Made by a program: the position numbers and the translations under genes. A model generated the notes under the pieces. It saw only the letters and a program-made list of their open reading frames with translations, ran no database searches and was not told where the DNA came from. A stretch of DNA of 64,000 nucleotides from UBA5158 sp040389045 (lineage in GTDB: Bacteria > Pseudomonadota > Gammaproteobacteria > DSM-16500): contig JAZKAT010000013.1 of the NCBI GenBank assembly GCA_040389045.1, positions 1-64,000 of the forward strand. Direction: 5' to 3'. This document shows, one piece after another, positions 43,346 to 53,100 of this stretch; the first letter of the stretch is position 1; each line of letters begins with the position of its first letter.

Positions 43346-45481
43346 ATGGAATCTTCCAGGCCCCCAGCAAAGACTTCTCCAAGTCTGGATGACTTTTTTC
43401 TCAATCAAATTGATAAGATAATGGTTGATGTAAAAAAAACGATGCCCGAAAAATATTTTTCTATTGCCGTATTTGATGCATTTTTAACAGAAGATGGGAT
43501 AGGCATAGGCTTGCGATTAATGCGTTATAAAGCGTTATTTGAAATGCTAAAAAAAGTTATAGCTATCATGCTAAAACTATTCAGCAAGTATGGTAAGTCG
43601 TCGGTATCAACCGAAATTTTTGCAGAAATAGAATTACTCCTGGAAATTAAAATATCTAACAAGCAATTCAAAGTAATTTCTACGAGTAAGCCTGAATCAC
43701 AGCATTTGATTCAATGTTTTAAGTTAATTATCGATAATGCCAAATTGGCTGAGGAAATTAATACTGCTATTTTAATAAATTCAATACCTGTTCTGATAGA
43801 CAGCACGGTAAAATTCCATGCCATGATGATTGAAAGAATAAAAAACACGGGTTGTTTAATCAACGCTCTTCGAAATAAAACGACAAATACTAAGCAATGG
43901 GTTGAAAATTTTAGTGTAGATGCTGAATTTTTATGTTTAAACATGGATAACTATCAATATATTATAAAGTTAATCTCAGAATCAACTGATAACATTGTAA
44001 AAAGACGTGCCGCCCTCAATTTTTTTAGAAATTTTGTGGCGATTGGTGATTCCCATCTTAAAATTTTAACTATGTTTCGCCCCGATAATACAATGATTAA
44101 ACCCATCCGTATTCTGCAGAAAGTCTCAAGTTCTCAAAAAGGTCTTAATGTTCTTAGGGACACAATCAAAAAGTACCTGGAGATGCCGGTTGAGGTAGAG
44201 CAATGGACTAATTGTGAAAAGCTTTACGAGGTATTTGCAAAATATTTTGCCCTGCCTGACGATACAGCGGAAAAGCAACAAATTGCGGTGAATATTGTCG
44301 ATATGATGGTGTCTGCAAGAGGCTATATTAGATTGCTAGATGATGAGAAAAAAGTTAACACAGAATATGCAAAACAACAATCAGCACTAATTAGAGAAAC
44401 AGTTTATCAAGCTGACTTGAAATTAACCCAAGAGTTAATTACCAGCGTTACCCTTCTAAAAGATGAGGTGCAGGGTAATTTTACTGAAATAAAATCTTTG
44501 GGCATTGCACCGAGAAAAAAATTCAAGTCGACAGGCTCGGGCTTTAATCAACTTATTGCTCAAGTGGACAGTTTGAATGTTGGAGGGCCGTCTTCACTTG
44601 AACGTGCCGCTGCGTTAACTATAACGCAAAAGTTAGTGCTTCAGCTTTCTGCTAAACTCAAAGAACTCCAAACTGCTAGCATTAATGAATTGAAATATTT
44701 GACCCAAGCAGCAATAGAGAAAATACGGGTGGAAGAGCGTAAGCAAAAAAAAGTGTTGGCTGATAAATTGGCACAGCAAGTAAAATGTAATGTTGAATTA
44801 GACAAAATTAAATTGGAACGATCACAGACCGCTGCAAAGCTGGCACAAACAGAAAAAGAATTAAATGAATTAAAAGAATTGGCAGCACTTCAAGCGAAAA
44901 AATTACAAGTGCTTAAAGAACTTGTTATTAGGAATGCCGCTGTTTCAGCGCCACCGCCTGCGGTTGAAGCTACAGTTGAAAAAGTGCCTGAAACACGTAA
45001 AGAAGTTAAGCCAGAAGTCAGTAATGTCGCTAAAGTTGAAGCGAAAAATGATGGACCTGAAGCCAGATTAGCTGATCAGATCGAACACCCAACAGAGGAG
45101 AGTGCAACCGTTATCAATTCAGACGATAGTTACGCAGAATTGAATGAGTTAATCCAACATGAAATAGACCGGCATATTGCACCAACAAACGATAACATAG
45201 CCCAGATAGAAAAGCGGCTTAGTCATGAGTCCGGTTTAATACCTGACGAATCGATTGAGTTAAAATATTTGCCAGTAGGTGTATCACTAAAAAGACCCGT
45301 CCGTATGTATACATTGTTTGGAACGGCGGAGGACACAATCTTGACAAATGCAAAAAAACTCAAAGAGAGCGGCAAAAAATTAACGACAGACCAACTTTTT
45401 GAAATTGCCTGTAACCCTGGCAAAAAAATAACTCCCGACCCGATTATATACTATCAGGAGGTAAAATCGCTACGCCGATAA
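43346..45481 (+). CDS. 711-aa coiled-coil orphan, effector-like
   Basis: No family recognised. Residues 1-430 are helical and globular. About 435-545 form a long charged coiled coil (Lys/Glu/Gln-rich, around KIRVEERKQKKVLADKLAQQ). Residues 548-610 are a disordered Pro/Val/Glu linker. The last 100 residues form a small domain ending in a basic tail. It follows the cysteine desulfurase by 3 bp with a GGAG site and appears to share its PmrA-like promoter. The 3' end overlaps the convergent glycosyltransferase gene by 38 bp. An effector role is a guess from layout and promoter. Confidence 0.75.
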   Translation: MESSRPPAKTSPSLDDFFLNQIDKIMVDVKKTMPEKYFSIAVFDAFLTEDGIGIGLRLMRYKALFEMLKKVIAIMLKLFSKYGKSSVSTEIFAEIELLLEIKISNKQFKVISTSKPESQHLIQCFKLIIDNAKLAEEINTAILINSIPVLIDSTVKFHAMMIERIKNTGCLINALRNKTTNTKQWVENFSVDAEFLCLNMDNYQYIIKLISESTDNIVKRRAALNFFRNFVAIGDSHLKILTMFRPDNTMIKPIRILQKVSSSQKGLNVLRDTIKKYLEMPVEVEQWTNCEKLYEVFAKYFALPDDTAEKQQIAVNIVDMMVSARGYIRLLDDEKKVNTEYAKQQSALIRETVYQADLKLTQELITSVTLLKDEVQGNFTEIKSLGIAPRKKFKSTGSGFNQLIAQVDSLNVGGPSSLERAAALTITQKLVLQLSAKLKELQTASINELKYLTQAAIEKIRVEERKQKKVLADKLAQQVKCNVELDKIKLERSQTAAKLAQTEKELNELKELAALQAKKLQVLKELVIRNAAVSAPPPAVEATVEKVPETRKEVKPEVSNVAKVEAKNDGPEARLADQIEHPTEESATVINSDDSYAELNELIQHEIDRHIAPTNDNIAQIEKRLSHESGLIPDESIELKYLPVGVSLKRPVRMYTLFGTAEDTILTNAKKLKESGKKLTTDQLFEIACNPGKKITPDPIIYYQEVKSLRR

Positions 45482-46931
45482 CTATAGGCTTAGCATTAGG
45501 GTTACGCAACCAGGAAAAATGCATAATTTGCAGTTGACCTAATTTAGCAAACCGTTGTCTTATGACCTCCGGCAACGGTTCATTTTTTTGTGCAGTATCC
45601 CACACAAACACCGCCCCTTTTCGTTGCAAATCATTTTCATTTATCCAGGGACTTATTTTCTTGTCCCAATCAATGAATACGGCAGGCTTGTCACGCGAAT
45701 AAAATGCGACATTGCCCGCCAGCCAGCGTGAACCGCCCACATAATATAAAGGTGCATGCTGGGTTTCATGCCATTGACGGGTCAGGGTAGCAGCGATAAT
45801 TTTTCCGGGAAAATTCCCGCTGGAAGGTTGAGCAGCGCGTATGAGCGTAGTTGCATAAAAGGTTACGGTCACAGCCAGCAAACTAAAAAACAACATCATA
45901 AAACGATAAAATTTTGCGGTGGTGATATTAGGTTGCAGCCACGCCAGCAAAATAATTCCCCACAATGACAGCAAGGGTTCACCCCAGCCCGCGCGTAATT
46001 TTATGCCGGTCAATGCCGATAAAATTACCGTTAATAAATACGGTCCTACCCCAATGAAAAATAAAAATTGCAGATTAAATAAACTGAGAGAAGTTCTTGG
46101 TTTCGCAAGCCAGGGACGTCGCCCAAGCATCAGCAAAACCACTAACACGAAAGCTGGGATAAAAGCAGCAAATTGTTCCCAGGCGAATGAGACAGAATAA
46201 TTAGCATGAGGTAACAAAGCCGATTTGCTGTTAATACGCTCTAATGCATAATTCACCGTGATAAAATCATGAAAAAATAACCACACTAGGTGCGGGGTGA
46301 TAACCAAAAGAAAAGCACATAAACCCGCGTAAAATTGTGGTTTATAAAAACTGCGTCTGGCATCCGAATTGAAAATTAAAAAAAGCGTGATCGAAAGCAG
46401 CAGCATGGCCGTGTAGTATTTCGTCATCATGCCCAAGCCCGCAAAGCAGCCGGTTAATAACCAGTCACGTAACTTTTGCTTTTGCAAAGCATTATATAAA
46501 CATAATGCAGTTAGCGCCCAAAGGCTAAGTTCAATGGTATTATCGTCAAAATCGATGGCATGCAAATTATAATATTGCACGCCTTCCAGCAAAAATACGG
46601 CGATCAGCGCATGCAGCGGCGACAGGATTTTTTTTCCCAATTCCCACACGCTCCAAAAACAAATAGCCACCGATAATTGGCTAAATAAATAAACCCCCCA
46701 TTCAAATTGATCGGCGAAATCCAGCGCCAGTCCAGTCAACCAGCCATTTAAAAAAGGGTTTTTGTCATAACCCCATTGAAAATGTTGGCCCCAGATCGTC
46801 CCTTCCATCGCATCCATGGGCAAGGTGAAACGTGTTAAATACGGGACTAGTGTCCATGCAATGACATGCACGCTGATAAAGAGATAAAGCCACAAGTCTA
46901 AATGATTGATTTTGTTTCGATTGGCAAGCAT
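45444..46931 (-). CDS. ArnT-like GT39 membrane glycosyltransferase
   Basis: A protein of about 495 aa with 11-12 membrane helices and a short periplasmic C-terminal domain. The first loop (PMDAMEGTIWGQHFQWGYDKNPF) carries the acidic residue and the GY-xxxPF pattern of ArnT-type transferases, which add sugars such as aminoarabinose from undecaprenyl phosphate. The ATG at 46931 is preferred to a TTG at 46952. It is distinct from the GT39-like gene at 37407-39119. The sugar and acceptor are unknown. Confidence 0.82.
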   Translation of the reverse strand: MLANRNKINHLDLWLYLFISVHVIAWTLVPYLTRFTLPMDAMEGTIWGQHFQWGYDKNPFLNGWLTGLALDFADQFEWGVYLFSQLSVAICFWSVWELGKKILSPLHALIAVFLLEGVQYYNLHAIDFDDNTIELSLWALTALCLYNALQKQKLRDWLLTGCFAGLGMMTKYYTAMLLLSITLFLIFNSDARRSFYKPQFYAGLCAFLLVITPHLVWLFFHDFITVNYALERINSKSALLPHANYSVSFAWEQFAAFIPAFVLVVLLMLGRRPWLAKPRTSLSLFNLQFLFFIGVGPYLLTVILSALTGIKLRAGWGEPLLSLWGIILLAWLQPNITTAKFYRFMMLFFSLLAVTVTFYATTLIRAAQPSSGNFPGKIIAATLTRQWHETQHAPLYYVGGSRWLAGNVAFYSRDKPAVFIDWDKKISPWINENDLQRKGAVFVWDTAQKNEPLPEVIRQRFAKLGQLQIMHFSWLRNPNAKPIVIGVAILPPDSI

Positions 46932-47019
46932 ATGATTTCTCAAACAATACAATTTTTACAAAATACGCAACTATTTGGTCAGCAGAGAGTTATAATAATG
47001 GATAGCAGAGGAGAGTATC

Positions 47020-47475
47020 ATGCCAGTTAAAAAGCTCAAAGATTTCTTAGATAATCATCACGTTAACTATGTTTGTATGAGTTGCTCACCGGCGTTCACT
47101 GCCCAGGAAGTTGCAGCGGCGGCACATGTGTCGGGAAAATACATGGCTAAAACGGTGATTGTCAAAGCTGGCGATAAATTGATTATGGTGGTATTGCCCG
47201 CGCAAGATCACATTAATTTTGGTGCGTTGAAATCCGCGCTAAAAACCAAGGAAGCCGACCTTGCGTCTGAATCAGAATTCAAAACCCAATTTCCAGAATG
47301 CGAAGCGGGCGCCATGCCGCCATTTGGAAATTTATATGGTATGGCGGTCTATGTCTCAAATCATTTAAGTGAACATGATCAAATTGTTTTTAACGCAGGC
47401 ACTCACTCGGAAGTCATGCGTCTTGCCTACGCCGACTTTGAAAATCTGGTACATCCTAATGTGATTGAGATGTAG
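47020..47475 (+). CDS. YbaK/EbsC-type aminoacyl-tRNA deacylase domain protein
   Basis: A 151-aa stand-alone editing-domain protein. The fold is recognised from FTAQEVAAAAHVSGKYMAKTVIVKAGDKLIMVVLP, in which the lysine of AKTVIVK is conserved, and from the GAMPPFGNLYGMAVYVSNHL substrate-pocket region. Such proteins clear mischarged tRNAs (for example Cys-tRNAPro or Ala-tRNAPro). Which one is served cannot be read here. A GGAG site precedes the ATG. Confidence 0.9.
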   Translation: MPVKKLKDFLDNHHVNYVCMSCSPAFTAQEVAAAAHVSGKYMAKTVIVKAGDKLIMVVLPAQDHINFGALKSALKTKEADLASESEFKTQFPECEAGAMPPFGNLYGMAVYVSNHLSEHDQIVFNAGTHSEVMRLAYADFENLVHPNVIEM

Positions 47476-47828
47476 GCGCGCCATCAATAACATCACGCGT
47501 ATAAACTAAACGTCCCACCACTAACATCTAGTTTTGTATAATGTTTTAAAAATTTTTTAGGTTACACACCTCAGCAATTTATCAAATCGATTAAATTTTC
47601 CTTCAAGATAATAACAAACACTTTTATTTTTTTCATGAAGGAATAATTCTTTTATTCGCATTTGCATACCGTACATGAAGTAACCACAAATTATAAAGAA
47701 ACTATTAACTAATTTTTAAGTTTGATTTTTTTTACGTTTTTATGTTATGGTTAATGCCTGCGAAGATTGTTGTCTTAAGTTAATGTTCAGATTACTATCA
47801 ATTTTTTTACTATATATGGAGATATACA
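47476..47828. other. 353-bp intergenic region, AT-rich, likely promoter of the next gene
   Basis: No gene seen. It becomes strongly AT-rich towards its right end. A weak promoter candidate is TTGATT at 47722-47727 with TATGGT at 47746-47751 (18-bp spacing). A GGAG site lies just before the ATG at 47829. No tandem CTTAAT boxes are visible. Confidence 0.45.
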
Positions 47829-48272
47829 ATGAAAAAGTTCGCTATCGCACTACTCGCAACTGCAGTAATTTCCGCACCTTGTTATGCAAAAGGTAACGTT
47901 GAAGATTTGTTAATGGTGTGTGGATATACTGATATTTTTCATCTTGGAAACGATTCAGTCAAAAATGTTACTATTTCAAGTATAGCAGGTGATGAGAAAG
48001 TTGTTGTTGGCCAAGCAGTACTCGCTGGTCAAACCGCAAAAGATCCTACCAGCTTTTTCATAAAAGATGCGCCAGGTTGCCTCAGAAACGGCGGCTATGC
48101 TCATGTGCGTTATCAAACCGATAAAAATAATTATTGTGATTTAGCAGTGCATGATGCGGAAAACTTTTTCCATCCGGAAATTACTGCGCGCTGCGAAGGT
48201 TCGCTTAAATTTGCGGGATGGACTTATGATGGTGTAAACACCCATTCTTACTCGCTTAATTTTGCTTCCTAA
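47829..48272 (+). CDS. Secreted four-cysteine protein, paralog 1
   Basis: A 147-aa protein with signal peptide MKKFAIALLATAVISAPCYA. The mature part has four cysteines in VCGYTD, GCLRNGG, NYCDLAVHDAENF and ARCEGSLKFAG, conserved in position in the gene downstream (48672-49091). Two disulfides are likely. The C-terminus ends HSYSLNF as in the paralog. No known family was recognised. A GGAG site and an intrinsic terminator frame it as a single-gene unit. Confidence 0.8.
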   Translation: MKKFAIALLATAVISAPCYAKGNVEDLLMVCGYTDIFHLGNDSVKNVTISSIAGDEKVVVGQAVLAGQTAKDPTSFFIKDAPGCLRNGGYAHVRYQTDKNNYCDLAVHDAENFFHPEITARCEGSLKFAGWTYDGVNTHSYSLNFAS

Positions 48273-48279
48273 ACAGGAT

Positions 48280-48325
48280 GCGGTGCTAGCTGGTTAATAA
48301 TCAGCTAGCACCGCAATATTTTTTT
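48280..48325 (+). terminator. Intrinsic terminator
   Basis: A 13-bp perfect stem (GCGGTGCTAGCTG with its complement at 48302-48314) around a nine-base loop, followed by a T-rich run to 48325. It ends the transcript of the gene at 47829. Confidence 0.9.
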
Positions 48326-48671
48326 AAAATCGCAAACTATTTATTCAAGAACCAGCCAAGTATAAAGTTGTATCACTTCTCTTAATCCTATCAATCATAA
48401 TTTTTTTATTAAAAAATCTTGAGATTTCAAATAATTGGTAAATCTTGAGCATCAGTAATAATTTAAAAGTTGTGATAAATAACTAAATTCAGGTAAGCTC
48501 TAAAGCTTTTAATATACCGCATTATGAAGATTTGTCGAAAATCTATTCATCAATAGGTATGTTTTCTAAATGTCATAACGTTCAAAAGGAGGTTGATAGC
48601 AGTAATCAGTCAGATATCTACACGTTTATCAAGCAACACAAACCACACATTTCAAAATGGAGAAAATGAAA
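48326..48671. other. Intergenic region between the secreted paralogs
   Basis: About 350 bp with no supported gene. It is AT-rich and presumably holds the promoter of the second paralog. A GGAG lies nine bases before the ATG at 48672. No repeats were recognised. Confidence 0.4.
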
Positions 48672-49091
48672 ATGAAAAAGATTGCTATAGCTTTACTCGC
48701 CACTGCAGTAGTTTCCACAGCTTGCTTTGCCAGAGGGAACGATGCAAATTTGTTAACTGCGTGCAGTTACACGGATTATTTTCACATTGGCCGTGATTCA
48801 GAAGTCCCTGTTACTATAACCAGCATTAAAGGTGATGCCAATATTGTTGCTACTCAGAAAGACGCTACCAGCTTTGAATTAAGTGATACGCCAACTTGTC
48901 CTAAAAACGGTGGTATTGCAACAGTACGCTACACCAAAGATAAAACGAATTATTGTGATTTAGCAATTCATGACGCGGAAAACTTCTGGGGCCCTGAAAT
49001 AAAGGCAACTTGTACCGGCAGTCTGCGTTTTGCTGGAAAAGATAAGGATAACTGGTTCGGTTCGGATTCTTATTCTTTAAACTTTAATTAA
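48672..49091 (+). CDS. Secreted four-cysteine protein, paralog 2
   Basis: A 139-aa protein with signal peptide MKKIAIALLATAVVSTACFA. The mature part keeps the four cysteines (ACSYTD, TCPKNGG, NYCDLAIHDAENF, ATCTGSLRFAG) and the YSLNF end of the gene at 47829, but is about eight residues shorter in the first loop. The ATG at 48672 gives the better ribosome-site spacing and matches the paralog; ATGs at 48657 and 48666 are alternatives. Function unknown, presumably periplasmic or secreted. Confidence 0.8.
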   Translation: MKKIAIALLATAVVSTACFARGNDANLLTACSYTDYFHIGRDSEVPVTITSIKGDANIVATQKDATSFELSDTPTCPKNGGIATVRYTKDKTNYCDLAIHDAENFWGPEIKATCTGSLRFAGKDKDNWFGSDSYSLNFN

Positions 49092-49106
49092 TATCCGCAA
49101 GATGTC

Positions 49107-49134
49107 TGTCATGCCAGCGAAAGCTGGCATGACA
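49107..49134. repeat. Type B palindrome, single copy (possible terminator)
   Basis: A perfect 28-bp palindrome of the TGTCATGCCAGC type between the second secreted paralog (+) and the convergent CDF exporter gene (-). The stem and position suggest a bidirectional terminator. Confidence 0.8.
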
Positions 49135-49142
49135 TATACTTC

Positions 49143-50090
49143 TCAACCCGAACAAGCTTCGGCCCGTACGCATAAAAATTCACTGTTTTCCATTTCAACC
49201 TGGATAGTCACATGGTTGATTTTATATTTTTCCTTCAGTACGGAATTAATATACTTATAATCCACACTGGCTGGATGGCCGGTAGTAATGACCAGGTGGG
49301 CAGTCAAAGCGACTTCCTTAGTGCTTAATCCCCAGATATGCAAATCATGAATGGCTTTCACATCAGGCAATTCAGTTAAAAATTTATTAACGCCTTGATA
49401 ATCAATATAACGTGGAATGCCATCCAGCATCAGCCGGGATGAATCACGCAACAAACCCCAGGTACTCCATAAAATTGAAATGACAATTAACAAACCGACT
49501 AAGGGATCTATCCACTGAAGATTCGTATATTTGATCAAAACTGCGGCTAGCACGACGCCAATTGCCACCAGCGCATCCGCACATAAATGAATAAATGCCC
49601 CTTTGATATTTAAATCTTCTTCTGCGCCTTTCATAAATAGCAAGGCAGTACCACCATTTACCACAATGCCAATGAGGGCAACAACGATTACTATATTTTC
49701 ATTAATTAGTGTCAGATGAAAAAATTTATAAATGGATTCATAAGCAATCACCGCTGTGGTGGCGACTAACAGCAAGGCATTGGTGATAGCGGCAAGTATA
49801 GTGGTGCGTTTAAAGCCATAACTATAACGCTTGCGTGCCGGCAAGGTTAAAAGCCAATTCGCGCCCCAGGCCAACACCAAGCCAAATACGTCACCAAAAT
49901 TATGTACAGCATCCGCCAGCAAACTCATGGAGTTGGCGGCCAGCGCATAAATAATTTCAATGATAGTGAACCCCAGATTCAAGCTGACCGCAATCGCAAA
50001 CGCCAGATTGAATGATTGCGGGGTAGGGTGGTCATGGTGGTGGCCACCACTGGAATGATCATGTGCATGAATGTGCTGATGGTCTGTCAT
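49143..50090 (-). CDS. Cation diffusion facilitator (zinc-type exporter)
   Basis: A 315-aa CzcD/ZitB-like exporter with six helices. The metal site is in SLLADAVHNFGDVFGLVL (helix 2) and HLCADALVAIGVVL (helix 5, HxxxD type). The His-rich N-terminus (residues about 4-22) probably binds metal. The C-terminal cytoplasmic domain (HDLHIWGLSTKEVALTAHL) is the usual dimerisation unit. Exports Zn or a similar divalent metal in exchange for protons. Confidence 0.93.
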   Translation of the reverse strand: MTDHQHIHAHDHSSGGHHHDHPTPQSFNLAFAIAVSLNLGFTIIEIIYALAANSMSLLADAVHNFGDVFGLVLAWGANWLLTLPARKRYSYGFKRTTILAAITNALLLVATTAVIAYESIYKFFHLTLINENIVIVVALIGIVVNGGTALLFMKGAEEDLNIKGAFIHLCADALVAIGVVLAAVLIKYTNLQWIDPLVGLLIVISILWSTWGLLRDSSRLMLDGIPRYIDYQGVNKFLTELPDVKAIHDLHIWGLSTKEVALTAHLVITTGHPASVDYKYINSVLKEKYKINHVTIQVEMENSEFLCVRAEACSG

Positions 50091-50151
50091 AAGGACATTA
50101 TCATTTTAGTGGCTACCAGCGTCAAACATTTTTTGAACATTTTTAGCGTAT

Positions 50152-53100
50152 TCACTGGCGATAACCTTTAGTTTTGCAGTATTGACCGTTATTTTGATAC
50201 GCGGGCGGTTGATTGGATTGACGCTGGTTAAAAATAAGTGGCGCGGTCTGGCTACGATGAAGATTTGCCGGCGGATTAGTGTGGCCTTGGGGCGAAGTCA
50301 TTCGTATTTGCTGCTGAGGTGGGTGATCATTATGATAAGCTGGAGGTGCTTGGACGGGTTGCAGTCTATGCGCGATCAAGTCTTTTTTATGAAGTTTCCA
50401 ACTGTTGATATAAATTTCCAATATAGCTACCAGGCCTTCAGGCTTGCAAGCCGAAAAAACATCCCGAAAAATCGGCAGCCAATTAATATTGACATAACAC
50501 GCATTAATAATATTTGGATTTTGGAATTCAATATTTACCGTGGAAGTATTGTAATAAATAGAATTCGATTGTATCAATATATTCTGCATGACAAAGCTTA
50601 CAATAAAAATAGCATGTAAATGTAACAGGCTGGGATATTGTTGCTGTTCTGAATTTTCCAAGTGCATTTGTATCCATTGATTATCAGCCAGCATAGCGCC
50701 ACTCATATGCGGGCCGAATAAAAATTGAAATAACTTGAACTCATGAAGTAGACGATAATTTCTGACCATGCGGCCGGGGAAAAATAGTTTACGTAAAGCC
50801 GAGTTAAGAAAACTCGCTTGAATTTGGTTGGTTATCCATAGACATTCCTTGATTTTTTCGCTTTCATAAATAGCCAAATGACGCTTAGTGGAAGTATGAA
50901 TGGTATGCATTAATTTTAAGGGTTCAATGAAATATTCTTCAGTAGGCATAATCGTTAAACGAACTTGACTTAGCACCAGGTCTCTTAAACCATATCCGGA
51001 GATATCAATCAAGTTGCCATCTCTATCTAAAAACAAACCACTGTCACGTTCGCTGGCTTCTTGCGCTATATTGATTACGTCTTTGTGCACAAAATCAATT
51101 TTAACAGAACTGCCATCCGCTTTTTTATCGATAAAACTCAAAAACTCGATTTGGGGCGCGTAACCTTCTATTTCCTGATTAACCGATTCTTTGCGTATTA
51201 ACTGAGACAGGCCCATAGTTGTTGCAATTTGTGAAATGTTCCCTAGCGCCAATAGAGTGAGAATATCATGATCGTCGACTATTAATTCCCGTTTAAACAT
51301 ATCTCGATTAAGATAGTCGATTAATGCTGCAGGAGGGTTAGGGATAGCGCGTAAATTCGCTTCGAATTGTTTTAACACTCTATCGGTCAATGAACCACCG
51401 ACAATATAAGTAGCAAAATAAACCGGTGAGCCATCAGTTGCCGTTAAGCCGCCAAGCGCCAATTCCTGTTCCAGTTTGAGAACTTGATCGATAAATTCTT
51501 TTTCCACCGCATAAAATTCACATTTTTTTGGCATGTAGGTTAAGAGATATTCTACGGAAAATTGTACCGGCTCGGCAAAAAACTTGGCTTTGTGATTGAG
51601 ACGAAATGTAGTGTCATTGCTTGGCTGGGTTTCTTCTGCTTGAGTTGGTAGATTGCCAGCTTGCTTGATTTCTTGTTGAATTTGTTCAACAGATTTTAAC
51701 TCCATCGCTGGCTGCACATAAGTATCGTTACCATTTAAGCTGGTAGACGCATTACTAAGACGGGAGCGTGGGCTAAAGTTGCTTTCAAGTTCTGATCCAG
51801 TATCAGTAGTGCCAGTAATAGAGCGAGTCAAGTCCTGTTGGCTCATGGCGCTGCTGAGTGGACTGCCTGGGTTAGGTGACAATTCCTCATCGTCGGATTT
51901 TTCCGCTGATGTTAACGAGGTAGTCGAAATGGAAATACTTAACTCGGGCTTCTCTTCCTCTTGGGTGGTGTTATCAGGTACTGGCGCTAATTTAATAAGT
52001 TCTAGCGCAGTAACAAGATCATTAATAATGGCTTTAATTACCGTTTCCTGTTCTTGGTCAGTTTTAATTAACGGAGTTATTGTTGGCGTCGCAAGATCAA
52101 TTATTTCCGCCGGTACTGGCTGAGTGGAGATATTTTTTGCCGCTGGGTCTGGAGTTATATTTTTGGGTGTATTAAGGACATCAGGGATTTCAATAATGGT
52201 AGCCGTGATAACTTCAGCCTTTTTATTGCGACGGCGGTCGCGTCGTTTAGCGTTGCGTGTTACCGCCAACGCGAGGGGTGCTGGTGTAACAATTTCATCA
52301 GGCGTAGTTATATTTTCTGCTGGGTTTGGAAATGCTGATTCTATCTCTGAAATGGTAATATTAGGCTTAACCGTAGCGATAGTAACTGGCAATGCAATTA
52401 TTGTTGGTTCAACAGTAACGGGCAATGTGGTTTTTTCACTGCTGTTTGAGACTGATAGTTTACCTGGTTGCTTCTTCTTAGGCTTTTTTTTCTTTTTGGC
52501 TTTTTGGCCTTCGGGTGCTTTAACCGTATTTATAGTTTCAACAGCCGCTGGTTTTTTTTCACTTTCTGCTTCCGCAGTGTCATATAATAAAAGTTCACGT
52601 TCTTTTAAGCTTAAGTCGTTCGACGCCTTCATATCAGCCGCGGCCGCTGCAGGATTATCATGTTCATCATGATATAGGGCGCGTTCCAGCAACAGTTCTT
52701 TGGTGGGGTGGATAGCAATACCATGATTATAATAGCTGAGTTGGTTGGTGACTTGAGTGATGAAGTTGACGACGGGTGTTAAACAATAGTTTGCGAATAA
52801 TTTTTTTAGAATAATAATTTCCTCCTCTGGTACTTTCTTGCGTTTTGCAGACTCAATAGCTCTTTTAGCATCTTGATAAGCGGCTTCGGGTAAGCCAATG
52901 TTTAAAAAACAGTAACTACGGTAAAAATAATAGCGGTAAGTAGCGTTGCTCTCAGGCAGCCAGATTGCTGTTGAAAAAAATAATTTTGCTTGCTCGAAGC
53001 TACCGTCTTCAAAATATACCATACCTTTTTTGAAATGATTGTCCTGCTCTGTTACGGGGTACTTAACACTAGTTTGTTTAAAACAATCAATTATAATAGC

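Noticed and set aside
51779..52672. Two plus-strand frames of 114 and 182 codons
   Set aside because: Antisense to the low-complexity linker of the TPR/nucleotidyltransferase protein; Ser/Val/Gly-rich with no motif.
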